Shown here: positions 1 through 6,893 of the stretch, in pieces
How positions within the stretch are numbered: position 1 is the stretch's first letter
Layout of the letters: the number at the start of each line of letters is the position of its first letter
Source of the DNA: JBKQWK01 sp052139595
GTDB lineage: Bacteria > Actinomycetota > Thermoleophilia > UBA2241
NCBI GenBank assembly: GCA_052139595.1
Contig: JBKQWK010000042.1
Coordinates: forward strand, 1 to 11,531
Reading direction: 5' to 3'
DNA length: 11,531 nt
Translations under genes and position numbers: made by a program
The notes under the pieces: model-generated
Seen by the model: only the letters and a program-made list of their open reading frames with translations
Database searches by the model: none
What the model was told of the DNA's origin: nothing

Positions 1-99
1 CCGGGCGAGGCTACCAGCGGCGACGTAGGAACCGCACTCAGCGAGGGGGCCGGCGACAACCTGATCACTCGTGCTCGGCGACGGTGCCGACGGCGACAT
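1..99 (-). CDS. possible start of a downstream gene, runs off the window
   Basis: An ATG at 99-97 shares one base with the TGA of the acetyltransferase gene (a TGATG junction, typical of translational coupling). The frame stays open for 33 codons to the window edge. The visible peptide begins with a Ser/Pro-rich stretch (MSPSAPSPSTS) and continues with a small-residue, mildly hydrophobic segment. No domain can be recognised and there is no convincing Shine-Dalgarno beyond the coupling. It could equally be the non-coding trailer of the acetyltransferase gene. The junction is observed; that this is a gene is inference. Confidence 0.25.
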   Translation of the reverse strand, partial: MSPSAPSPSTSDQVVAGPLAECGSYVAAGSLAR

Positions 100-656
100 C
101 ACGACGCAGATGGCGGCCCTTCGAGTCGCCGTGAAAACTGCACGACATCTTCGCCCATGCCGTGGAAATCGCGCGTCACAGTGATGTCGCCCACGCTTTC
201 GTCACCGCCTGCACAGACAAATCCGAGGCGCCGGTGAAAGGCAATCGACTGAGGGTTGAAGACGCCGGTCTCGGCCGTGACGACCGTTCTACCGCGCTGC
301 CTCGCCAGCACGAAAAAGTGCTCGTACAGCTGCCTCCCAAGTCCTCGGCGACGATACTCCGGATGAACACCTATAAAGTGGACGTAAGCCTCATCCGGGT
401 GCGTCTGCGAGAGCAGACCAACGAGAAACGCCACCAGCTCATCTCGGTCTTCGACCACCAGGCACGTGTCACCAACATGTTCGAGCAAGAGCGGATGCAC
501 GAAATGGCGCAGGTGGCGCGCCCACCAGGTGTCGATCGCGGCCGCGATGGCAGCCGCATCGGCCGCCGTGGCCGATCGCCAGACTAAGCCTGCGGGAGCG
601 GCTTCGCTCGCCCGCCGGTCCCCGTCAATCTCGCCTCCCGAAGACACGTTGTGCAC
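99..656 (-). CDS. GNAT family N-acetyltransferase
   Basis: Predicted cytoplasmic acetyltransferase that would use acetyl-CoA; the substrate is unknown. The 185-residue protein has a GNAT fold from about residue 24 to 178. Motif A, which binds the CoA pyrophosphate, is seen as GVHPEYRRRGLGRQLYEHFF around residues 96-115 (R102-x-x-G105-x-G107). Motif B is NPQSIAFHRRLGF at 134-146. The preceding strand with HPDEAYVHF matches a GNAT subfamily common in actinobacteria. The start used is a GTG only one base after the TGA of the upstream lipoprotein gene. It lacks its own ribosome site, so reinitiation is likely; a second GTG lies at codon 4. The first 23 residues are polar and outside the domain, so the true start may differ. 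Family is confident, specificity is not. Confidence 0.9.
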   Translation of the reverse strand: MHNVSSGGEIDGDRRASEAAPAGLVWRSATAADAAAIAAAIDTWWARHLRHFVHPLLLEHVGDTCLVVEDRDELVAFLVGLLSQTHPDEAYVHFIGVHPEYRRRGLGRQLYEHFFVLARQRGRTVVTAETGVFNPQSIAFHRRLGFVCAGGDESVGDITVTRDFHGMGEDVVQFSRRLEGPPSAS

Positions 657-657
657 G

Positions 658-1335
658 TCAGGGCTGCGTCGCCGTTGTTACGCTCCACTGACCGCTCTGT
701 GGCCCCGCCCCACTGTCGGCCGTAAATTGCAGCATGCGCACGCTTTGCTGCTTGGTGAGGGCGAAGTAAACCCAGCCGCTGCTCGCCTCGCCGGGATTGA
801 TGACCACTGAGTCCAGCAGCCCCGACAGTCGCTGCCCATTGGCGCCGATGACGGGAAACTTGGCCTCGTGACTCACGTTGTTGTTGTCGATGAGCACACA
901 GCACGCCGGTATTGAATCGCTGTAGACACCGTTGCCGACGTTCTTGACTACCACAAAGACACCATAAAGGGCCGGCTGTGCCTGCCCGCCATCGGCGCTC
1001 TCGGCGGGCAGACGCTTGGCCTGCAGCGGCAACATGGTGACTTGTAGAGTTGTTTCGTTCGTGGCAATCGTCAACGTGTGCGCCGAGGCGCTGGCGACTC
1101 CCGATGGCGGGGCATCGTTCGTAGTCGGCGAGGAACTCGACTGTGCTGGGCTGCTCTTGTCAGAGGTCGGCTGAGCGGCGCCTTGGGCGGCGCTCCCGCA
1201 AGCAACGACGTGCAGCGCCGCGGCGCCGGCCACAGCCACGATGACGAGCGCCCGTACCACTCTGTTTCTAGCCGTGCGGCGAGCGCAAGCGATGGCGCCA
1301 ACTTCATGAGATCTGAAGTGCTGCGGTTTATCCAT
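658..1335 (-). CDS. putative secreted lipoprotein with a DUF4352-like domain
   Basis: The 225-residue protein has a basic N-terminus, a hydrophobic segment at about 28-45 and a lipobox-like VVAC ending at Cys46, so lipid anchoring on the outer face of the membrane is likely. Residues 47-85 are a Ser/Pro/Thr/Ala spacer. Residues 86-206 resemble the immunoglobulin-like DUF4352 fold: a strand YGVFVVVKNVGNG at 124-136 and, later, VVINPGEASSGWVYF, the usual PGE...G.v.F signature. Adjacent cysteines at 145-146 could form a disulfide. Function is unknown; such domains are generally extracellular and ligand- or partner-binding. The ATG at 1335 is supported by AGGTGAG three bases upstream and GGGAGGT further out. 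The acetyltransferase follows after one base, so the two are probably co-transcribed. The lipobox is observed; the domain assignment is by pattern. Confidence 0.8.
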   Translation of the reverse strand: MDKPQHFRSHEVGAIACARRTARNRVVRALVIVAVAGAAALHVVACGSAAQGAAQPTSDKSSPAQSSSSPTTNDAPPSGVASASAHTLTIATNETTLQVTMLPLQAKRLPAESADGGQAQPALYGVFVVVKNVGNGVYSDSIPACCVLIDNNNVSHEAKFPVIGANGQRLSGLLDSVVINPGEASSGWVYFALTKQQSVRMLQFTADSGAGPQSGQWSVTTATQP

Positions 1336-1452
1336 ATCTCACCTGACCTCCCGTTGACCAACAGTGTCGGGTACGGCACGGCTAGATGTAAAGCATCTAC
1401 GATGCGGCGCCCGGCTGGCCTTCGTACACCGGCGCCGGGCCGACCGCGGAAC

Positions 1453-1470
1453 CGCGAGCGTAAGCTCGCG
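1453..1470. other. GNRA-loop hairpin or operator dyad
   Basis: CGCGAGC (1453-1459), loop GTAA, GCTCGCG (1464-1470): a perfect 7-bp stem closed by a GNRA tetraloop if transcribed on the plus strand. The left arm also pairs with CGCGG at 1445-1449 (CGCGG-AA-CCGCG, 1445-1456), so two mutually exclusive hairpins are possible. No T-tract follows on either strand, so it is not a typical intrinsic terminator. Role unknown. Confidence 0.35.
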
Positions 1471-1595
1471 ACGCACCTTATCGAGGACCGACGTGGCGAG
1501 CAAGAGCACACCGGTAGCTGACTGGCGCGACGACATGCCCTTGAAACGCGCGCCGTACCCCCGTTGCAGTCGTTCGTTGGCGATCACCAATCCAA

Positions 1596-1626
1596 TTGGC
1601 GTTAAAGATTGATTTTGTGGTACGCT
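1596..1626 (+). promoter_or_regulatory. candidate promoter and operator of the marR-like operon
   Basis: TGGTACGCT at 1618-1626 matches the extended -10 pattern TGnTAnnnT. A TTGGCG at 1596-1601 lies 19 bases upstream as a weak -35. It overlaps the palindrome CCAATTGG (1592-1599) and a spaced CAATC (1588-1592) / GATTG (1607-1611) pair. MarR proteins usually bind such palindromes at their own promoter, so autoregulation is a reasonable inference. Sequence match only. Confidence 0.35.
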
Positions 1627-1646
1627 CGCCGCATCCGCTTTTCTCG

Positions 1647-1672
1647 GCGCCGGCGGGTTTTCGAACCGGCGC
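1647..1672 (+). other. leader hairpin with UUCG tetraloop
   Basis: In the predicted leader of the MarR gene, GCGCC (1647-1651) pairs with GGCGC (1668-1672), and GGTT (1656-1659) pairs with AACC (1664-1667) around a TTCG loop, with GGCG bulged on the 5' side. It ends 29 bases before the start codon. UUCG loops are unusually stable, so this could stabilise the mRNA 5' end. There is no T-run, so it is not a terminator. Confidence 0.35.
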
Positions 1673-1701
1673 TGCCGGCCTTCTGACGTAGCCAAGGACA
1701 G

Positions 1702-2310
1702 ATGAACAAGCGCGACGAACACATCCGAACCATCGTCGATGATCTGCGAACCGTCTACGCCAACCTGCATCGCCTGAGTGTGCCAGCGTGGCAGCAACTT
1801 GATTTGACCATGGCGCAGTTCAAGGCCCTGGTTGCGATCGAGCGCAGCAAGGCTACCTCGGTCTGCATGCTCGGCCGCGAGCTATCGATCGGTGAGTCGG
1901 CAACCAGCCTTCTCGTCGACAAACTTGTGCGCCGTGGCTACGTGGAGCGCACGACCGACCCGGACGATCGCCGGCGCGTTCTCTTGGCCGCTACCGTGCG
2001 CGGTCAGGAACTCTTGCATGAGCTTCGCCACGGTCACCATCAGAGTCTGATGGAGTGGCTGACAGCGCTCACTGATGAAGATCTCGATGTGCTGTCCCGC
2101 GGGCTGCGCACTCTCCGCCAGACCTCAAACTCCAGCATCCCCCCCGCCTCGTCCGCACAGTGCCAGATCCACGGAGGAGACAGCCCCACGAAAGCCCGGC
2201 CGGAGACGACGCCGCGCGCGAAAGCGAGAGCGCAAGCGGTGGCGACAGCGCAGACGAAGGCGATGGCCGACGGCGAAACAGCGCCTGAAGGTGAGATGGT
2301 AGGCCGGTGA
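1702..2310 (+). CDS. MarR family transcriptional regulator
   Basis: Predicted dimeric winged-helix DNA-binding regulator, probably a ligand-released repressor of its own operon. Residues 1-145 form the MarR fold: N-terminal dimerisation helices, a helix-turn-helix around LGRELSIGESATSLLVDKL (57-75), and the wing with the signature DPDDRRRVLL near residues 87-96, followed by the C-terminal dimer helices. The ATG is supported by AAGGA six bases upstream. Residues about 146-202 are an unusual polar Ala/Lys/Arg/Pro/Thr tail absent from typical 140-160-residue MarR proteins and probably disordered. Its TGA overlaps the GTG of the lipid kinase gene by four bases (GTGA), and an exporter follows, which fits MarR control of efflux. 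The effector is unknown. Confidence 0.9.
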   Translation: MNKRDEHIRTIVDDLRTVYANLHRLSVPAWQQLDLTMAQFKALVAIERSKATSVCMLGRELSIGESATSLLVDKLVRRGYVERTTDPDDRRRVLLAATVRGQELLHELRHGHHQSLMEWLTALTDEDLDVLSRGLRTLRQTSNSSIPPASSAQCQIHGGDSPTKARPETTPRAKARAQAVATAQTKAMADGETAPEGEMVGR

Positions 2311-3218
2311 TCACGACCATCAGCCCGCGGGCGGCGACACGACGACTCGCCGCCATCTACAATCCGGCCTCTGGCGGCGGTCACTACCGCCGCCATGTGC
2401 CGTTCATCGTCGAGTCGCTTGAGGCTCTCGGGTTCGCGGTCGAGAGACGGCCCACTGAGCGCCCCCAGCACGCCAGCGAGCTTGCCGCGCGCGCCGTCGC
2501 CGACGGCGTTGATGTCATCTGCGCCATCGGCGGCGACGGCACCGTCAATGAAGTGATTAACGGCATGGCCGGTAGCGGCGTGCCGTTGGCCGTTATTCCC
2601 ACCGGCAGTGTCAACGTTCTCGCGATCGAACTGGGTATTCCGCTCGACCCACTCGACGCTTGTCGTCTGGTCGCACAAAACCACGTGATCACCGTTGACC
2701 TTGGCCTGGCCGGCGACCGCTACTTCGTCCTTATGGCCGGTGCCGGCATTGACGCAGCCGTCGTGTCGTCACTTAATCCAATCCTCAAGAGGGCCCTGAA
2801 AGAGGCAGCTTTTGTCATTCAGGGATTTGCCAAATACCTCACCGCCGACTCGCCGCTCATCCGCGTCGAGACCGACGAAGAATGCGTCGAAGGCTACTTC
2901 GTCGTGCTCGGCAACGCCTCGAACTACGGCGGCAGCTTCGGAGTCACGCCGCTGGCCGACATGCGCGACGGTTTGCTTGACGTCTCTGTGCTCACCGACA
3001 AGTCGTTCTTCGAGTTCGCCGGTTACTGGCTGGCGGCACTGCTGAGCAACCCGATGCAGCATTCGAAGGTGCGCTACTTTCGCACTCGCGCGGCGCGACT
3101 TTCGCTGGCGCCCGGCGAAACCGGCGAGGTCCTTGTGCAGACCGACGGCGAGCCGGCCGGCCGTCTGCCGATCGATTGCCGCATCGTTCCCGGTGCTCTG
3201 AGCATCATCACTCCCTGA
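2307..3218 (+). CDS. diacylglycerol/sphingosine kinase family lipid kinase
   Basis: Predicted ATP-dependent lipid kinase of the DAGK catalytic family (DgkB/YegS/LCB5 type), normally phosphorylating diacylglycerol or a related lipid at the inner leaflet. The 303 residues match the usual length. Visible hallmarks are YNPASGGG (18-25), the nucleotide-binding GGDGTVNEV (75-83), PTGSVNVLA (98-106, where many relatives have a GTAND-type sequence), GNASNYGGSF (202-211), DGLLDV (221-226) and a late DGE (280-282). The GTG start overlaps the MarR stop, so translation is probably coupled. The exporter gene starts 13 bases after its stop. It may alter lipid composition in response to the compound that MarR senses, or supply a lipid-linked pathway; this is inference. 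The lipid substrate cannot be read from sequence. Confidence 0.92.
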   Translation: MITTISPRAATRRLAAIYNPASGGGHYRRHVPFIVESLEALGFAVERRPTERPQHASELAARAVADGVDVICAIGGDGTVNEVINGMAGSGVPLAVIPTGSVNVLAIELGIPLDPLDACRLVAQNHVITVDLGLAGDRYFVLMAGAGIDAAVVSSLNPILKRALKEAAFVIQGFAKYLTADSPLIRVETDEECVEGYFVVLGNASNYGGSFGVTPLADMRDGLLDVSVLTDKSFFEFAGYWLAALLSNPMQHSKVRYFRTRAARLSLAPGETGEVLVQTDGEPAGRLPIDCRIVPGALSIITP

Positions 3219-3231
3219 GCTATTTTCGGAG

Positions 3232-4989
3232 ATGGACGTCGCACCCGCCAACGAGGCACGCATGATGCAGCATCGCCAGACAGACAGCGAGCCTTCGCGC
3301 GCGATGCACGACGACCACTACAAGTGGGTCGCCCTCTCCAACACCACCCTCGGCACGATGATGGCGACGATCGACACCTCGATCATGCTGATCGCCCTGC
3401 CGGACGTCTTTCGCGGCATCCACCTCAACCCGTTCGCGGCCGGCAACAGCTTCTATTTGCTCTGGATGATCCTCAGCTTTCAGGTCGTGACGGCGGTACT
3501 GGTCTTAAGTTTTGGCCGCCTGGGCGACATTTTCGGCCGAGTGCGCATGTACAACCTCGGCTTTGCCGTCTACACAACCTTTTCACTGCTGCTCACCGTC
3601 ACCTGGATGACGGGCACGCGCGGCGCTCTGTGGCTTGTCATCATGCGCGTCTTTCAGGGCGTTGGAGCGTCGTTTCTACTCGCCAACTCGGCCGCTATCC
3701 TCACCGACGCCTTCCCCAAGCATCAGCGCGGTATGGCCCTGGGCATGAACCAGGCCGCCGGCATCGGCGGCATGTTCATCGGCCTGGTACTGGGCGGCAT
3801 TCTCGGGCCATTCGACTGGCGCCTGATCTTTCTCATCTCGGTGCCGATTGGCCTCTTTGGCACGGTCTGGGCCTACCTCAAACTCGAGGAGCGCGGCCTG
3901 CGCCGCCGCGCCCGCGTCGATTGGGCCGGCAACGTCACCTTCGCTTTGGGCCTTATCGCCATCATGGTTGGCATCACGTACGGCATCGAGCCCTACGGCG
4001 GCCATTCGATGGGCTGGATGAGCCCCGCCGTCATCGCCGAACTCGCCGGCGGTGTCGTCCTGCTGGCTGTCTTCGCGTTCATTGAGACGAAAGTGGCCGA
4101 GCCCATGTTTCGCCTGCCGCTGTTTCGCGTGCGCGCCTTCACCGCCGGGGTTCTCTCCAGCTTTCTGGCGGCCATGGGGCGCGGAGGCCTCATGTTCATC
4201 CTCATCATCTGGCTGCAGGGTATCTGGCTGCCACTGCACGGTTACAGCTTCGAACGCACGCCGCTGTGGGCCGGCATCTACATGCTTCCTCTGACGATCG
4301 GGATTCTCGTCGCCGGCCCGCTTTCCGGCGTGCTCTCTGATCGCTTTGGCGCCCGACCGTTCGCGACCGGCGGAATGCTCACTGCCGCCATCTCGTTTGT
4401 GCTCCTCGAAATCCTGCCGATCAACTTTCCCTACTGGGCGTTCGCTTTGGTACTTCTTCTCAACGGCCTTGCCATGGGCGCGTTCTCGGCGCCGAACCGG
4501 GCGGGGGTCATGAACAGTTTGCCGCAAGAGCACCGCGGTGCCGGTTCAGGCATGAACATCACCTTTCAGAACTCGGCTCAGGTGCTCTCGATCGGCGTCT
4601 TTTTCAGTCTCATGATCATCGGCCTGGCGGCAACTCTGCCGACCGACCTTGCCCACGGCCTGCTTAAGCACGGCGTGTCGGCAGCGGCAGCCGGCCAGGC
4701 GGCTCACTTGCCGCCGGTCTCGACCCTGTTCGCCGCCTTTTTGGGCTACAACCCGATGCAGCATCTGCTCGGTCCGTCGGTACTGGCGCACGTATCGTCC
4801 GCCCAGGCGGCGCAGCTGACTGGGCGCAGCTTCTTTCCCCAGCTGATCAAGCGGCCGTTTTCGTCCGGCCTGCATGCGGCCTTCGACTTCGCCATCGCCG
4901 CCTGCCTGGTGGCCGCCGCCGCCTCCTGGACGCGCGGCACCGTCAGTGAGCCTGTGGCTACTGCCCGCCGTTTGTCAGAAAGGCGATAA
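3232..4989 (+). CDS. MFS drug/solute exporter, DHA2 (EmrB/QacA-like) family
   Basis: Predicted proton-coupled exporter of the inner membrane with about 14 transmembrane helices in 585 residues, as usual for DHA2. TM1 carries ATIDTSIMLIALP (45-57) with Asp48 in the place of the family LDxTIVNVALP motif. The loop 2-3 motif A is GRLGDIFGRVR (95-105). A motif C-like segment GMFIGLVLGGILGPFDWR lies at 180-197. A long loop at about 470-545 precedes the last helix. The first ATG has GGAG directly adjacent, which is too close; ATG at 3262 (codon 11) has GAGG at 3253-3256 with five-base spacing and may be the real start, with codons 12 and 25 as further options. It is the last gene of the MarR/lipid kinase operon. 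Substrate unknown; a hydrophobic toxic compound is the family expectation. Confidence 0.93.
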   Translation: MDVAPANEARMMQHRQTDSEPSRAMHDDHYKWVALSNTTLGTMMATIDTSIMLIALPDVFRGIHLNPFAAGNSFYLLWMILSFQVVTAVLVLSFGRLGDIFGRVRMYNLGFAVYTTFSLLLTVTWMTGTRGALWLVIMRVFQGVGASFLLANSAAILTDAFPKHQRGMALGMNQAAGIGGMFIGLVLGGILGPFDWRLIFLISVPIGLFGTVWAYLKLEERGLRRRARVDWAGNVTFALGLIAIMVGITYGIEPYGGHSMGWMSPAVIAELAGGVVLLAVFAFIETKVAEPMFRLPLFRVRAFTAGVLSSFLAAMGRGGLMFILIIWLQGIWLPLHGYSFERTPLWAGIYMLPLTIGILVAGPLSGVLSDRFGARPFATGGMLTAAISFVLLEILPINFPYWAFALVLLLNGLAMGAFSAPNRAGVMNSLPQEHRGAGSGMNITFQNSAQVLSIGVFFSLMIIGLAATLPTDLAHGLLKHGVSAAAAGQAAHLPPVSTLFAAFLGYNPMQHLLGPSVLAHVSSAQAAQLTGRSFFPQLIKRPFSSGLHAAFDFAIAACLVAAAASWTRGTVSEPVATARRLSERR

Positions 4990-5173
4990 CCAGGTACACC
5001 GCCGTGATCACGGCCAGCTCTATCTCGAAGCGGACGAGGTGGTGCGCCTTGACCCCCGCCGTCACGACAACGACCACGGCAACGTAGCCACCCGTCACCG
5101 CCCAGCCCTGCCAGCTGACGGGCCGCAGGCCCCAGCCAATCCGCTTGCGGCCAAACCACGCTGAACGCTTCAT
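4958..5173 (-). CDS. small membrane protein with two predicted helices, family of unknown function
   Basis: This 71-residue protein has the N-terminal pattern WFGRKRIGWGLRPVSWQGW (6-24), followed by two hydrophobic helices at about 25-42 and 50-67. I recognise the WFGPKRxGWG...TWQGW pattern as recurring in small uncharacterised bacterial membrane proteins; no function is known to me. The ATG has an excellent GGAGGA seven bases upstream, which supports a real gene despite its size. Its last 32 bases overlap the 3' end of the exporter gene on the opposite strand (tail to tail). It lies downstream of the L,D-transpeptidase on the same strand with a 160-base gap, so it may have its own promoter. 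Confidence 0.8.
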   Translation of the reverse strand: MKRSAWFGRKRIGWGLRPVSWQGWAVTGGYVAVVVVVTAGVKAHHLVRFEIELAVITAVYLVIAFLTNGGQ

Positions 5174-5333
5174 CAGCTCTTCCTCCGGCCCGGCCGTCCG
5201 CTAGCGCAGGCCCGAGCGCCGCTCACATCATCGACGGTCGCCGTATTCACGCCGGTCAGTCTCCGCAGACGAGGTCGGCTTGCTCCAGGACGAGCTGCGT
5301 CGTCCGCTCCTGTTTGTCGCCCCCGCACTCCGC
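5174..5333. other. intergenic spacer with a 6-bp hairpin
   Basis: The 160 bases between the L,D-transpeptidase stop and the small membrane protein start contain GGACGA/TCGTCC (5288-5305, six-base loop). It has no T-run on either strand, so it is a weak terminator candidate at best. No clear promoter for the small gene could be picked out by eye. Confidence 0.3.
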
Positions 5334-6752
5334 TCAGAAGACGCACACCAGCGTACCGATCGGGTCGTAGCGAAACACCACCGCGGCGGCGGCATACGGC
5401 AGCTCGACACAACCAAGACTCTGCGGATAGCCATACGCCGGGCGCAAGAAGCCGTGCACGGCATCGCCGCCGTTGAAATAGGCCACATAAGGCACGCCGG
5501 GATCGTCGTACTGGGCGCCGTTCGGCAGCCTACCGCTCATGGTCACCGAGCGGAAACGCGCATAGACGGGAAACATGCCCCGAGCGGTCGGTGCCGCCGC
5601 GATGCCGGTATTGACGCGCGTGCGGTAAATGATGCGCCCGTCCTGCCACAGCGAAAGTGACTCCGGCATGGCCATCGACACCTCGACAAAGTTGTAGGTG
5701 TGCCGACTCAGCTGATGGCGAGCGGTAGCCGCCAGTAACGCTGTCCATACCTGGCGACCAAGGACGCCATCGGCAGCTAGATGGTGGTCAGCCTCAAAAG
5801 TCATCACGGCTCCCTTGACGAGGACCGTATTCCTGCCCGGCTTCCACTGCGCCGCGAGCAGCCGCGGGATGTGACGATAGCGCCACACCAACGAGATGTG
5901 CAGTGGTTGCAAGGAGATCAGATCGGTGTTCGCCGGCTCGCGCACAAAATGCTGAAGACGCAGCGGCAGATAACCCAGCTCGGCGAGGAGCTGCTGGGCC
6001 CGCAACAGCGACACCGGCCCGCCGACGGAGAACGAGGCCACGTACTTGGCGACGATCGTGCCTCCGTCGGCAGCGCGCACGCCGTCGGTGCCGGCACCGA
6101 CGGTTACATGCACAGTGGTGTAGACGGGAAGATGACCGCTCGGGCGAAAGACCAGCACCGATGAGTCGACGATCTTCCAGCTGCCGGGTACCGCAGGCGT
6201 GAGCGTCGGCAGGTGCGTGCCCTTCGCCAGCGCGGCAGAGAAGCGAATCGTGATTGTACTGGTGGGAGAAACAGTTCTTACACCGGGGTGCGGCACCATC
6301 GCGATCACCCGCAGATGCGGCGCTGGAGGAGCAGGCGTTGACGATGGCGTCGGGGTCGGCGTCGCCGACGGCGTCGCCGTCGGTGTTGACGATGCTGACG
6401 GAGTTGGCGTTGACGTCGGCGTTGACGACACGGTCGGAGTTGGCATCGGCGTCGCGGTAAGCCTTGACGGTGGCGATGTGCTCGGCGACGAAGTCGAACT
6501 CGGCGACGTCACCTCCGCGGTAAGCGTCGCCGTCGTCGGCCGTGCCGCTTGCGAGTCACGCGCAAATGCATTCGCCAAAGCGGTGCCGGCGAAGATAACG
6601 GACACCAGCGCGAGACTGGCCACGGTCGTGCACAGCAGTATCCGCCGGCCGCTTCTCCGCCGGGCGGCGGCCTTCTCAAGACCGCCCTTCTTGCTTTCAG
6701 TCTTGCTGGCGCCGCGCTTCTTCATCCCGTATGTCCCTCTCTTGCCGCCCAT
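5334..6752 (-). CDS. membrane-anchored L,D-transpeptidase (YkuD) with Ig-like and PG-binding regions
   Basis: Predicted extracytoplasmic cell-wall enzyme that would form 3-3 cross-links or attach proteins to peptidoglycan. Order in 472 residues: basic cytoplasmic tail (1-37), one membrane segment (38-60, ending ALANAFA), Pro/Ser/Thr linker (about 66-147), a Big_5/SbsA Ig-like domain (148-243), a peptidoglycan-binding-like region split by an insertion (246-345; RAQQLLAELGYL, then ADGVLGRQVWTALL), and a YkuD domain (353-472). The catalytic region shows HG (433-434) and SLGCVELP with nucleophile Cys448. The usual His before Gly and the Arg two after Cys are replaced by Leu446 and Glu450. Two starts are plausible: ATG 6752 with AAGGA, and ATG 6725 (codon 10) with AGGGA, both at eight-base spacing. 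Fold confident; the catalytic consequence of the substitutions is open. Confidence 0.88.
   Translation of the reverse strand: MGGKRGTYGMKKRGASKTESKKGGLEKAAARRRSGRRILLCTTVASLALVSVIFAGTALANAFARDSQAARPTTATLTAEVTSPSSTSSPSTSPPSRLTATPMPTPTVSSTPTSTPTPSASSTPTATPSATPTPTPSSTPAPPAPHLRVIAMVPHPGVRTVSPTSTITIRFSAALAKGTHLPTLTPAVPGSWKIVDSSVLVFRPSGHLPVYTTVHVTVGAGTDGVRAADGGTIVAKYVASFSVGGPVSLLRAQQLLAELGYLPLRLQHFVREPANTDLISLQPLHISLVWRYRHIPRLLAAQWKPGRNTVLVKGAVMTFEADHHLAADGVLGRQVWTALLAATARHQLSRHTYNFVEVSMAMPESLSLWQDGRIIYRTRVNTGIAAAPTARGMFPVYARFRSVTMSGRLPNGAQYDDPGVPYVAYFNGGDAVHGFLRPAYGYPQSLGCVELPYAAAAVVFRYDPIGTLVCVF
6323..6557. repeat. low-complexity Pro/Ser/Thr-coding repeat
   Basis: Degenerate short repeats (gtcggcgttgacg-like units on the plus strand) encode the TPTSTPTPS-type linker of the L,D-transpeptidase, about residues 66-143. 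This is typical of wall-spanning linkers and prone to slippage-type length variation. It also produces a Gly/Val/Asp-rich open frame on the plus strand that I regard as spurious. Confidence 0.7.
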
Positions 6753-6893
6753 CGACAGAGTCCTTCGACATAGAGTAGCGAGCGAAGATCACTGGCGCTC
6801 GGCTTCTCGTTTCTCGTCGCCAGGTTAATCGTAAATGACTTGCCAACAAACGGCGACTTTCGTTCACCCACTCACACGGCACTACGCCCATCG

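Larger units (their letters stand above)
1336..1701. other. divergent intergenic region, 366 bases
   Basis: This lies between the divergent lipoprotein and MarR genes. Several frames are open but read as Arg/Ser-rich shadows without domain character. What I can see are dyads: TAGATG/CATCTA at 1383-1399, a 7-bp GTAA hairpin at 1453-1470, the palindrome CCAATTGG at 1592-1599, a candidate extended -10 promoter at 1621-1626, and a UUCG-loop hairpin at 1647-1672. For the lipoprotein gene the best promoter guess is TTTACA (-35) with a weak GACACT (-10) on the minus strand. No tRNA or known riboswitch core is evident. Confidence 0.6.

Noticed and set aside
162..587. 141-codon plus-strand frame opposite the GNAT gene
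   Set aside because: The minus-strand protein carries clear GNAT motifs; the plus-strand frame has none.
1339..1797. 152-codon minus-strand frame across the lipoprotein-MarR spacer
   Set aside because: It overlaps the MarR coding start antisense, is Arg/Ser-rich and lacks a ribosome site; probably non-coding.
3676..4533. 285-codon open frame on the minus strand opposite the exporter gene
   Set aside because: Composition is Gly/Glu/Arg/His-rich without a fold pattern, and it mirrors the codon bias of the real DHA2 gene. A shadow frame.
5288..5305. Hairpin GGACGA/TCGTCC considered as a terminator of the transpeptidase gene
   Set aside because: Short stem and no T-run on the minus strand after it.
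6323..6557. Repeat region considered as a CRISPR array or satellite
   Set aside because: Units are short, degenerate and in frame with a linker-coding sequence; there are no uniform repeats with unique spacers.
6199..6828. 209-codon plus-strand frame with Val/Gly/Asp repeats
   Set aside because: It is the antisense of the Pro/Ser/Thr linker repeats of the transpeptidase; the repeat is explained by that linker.
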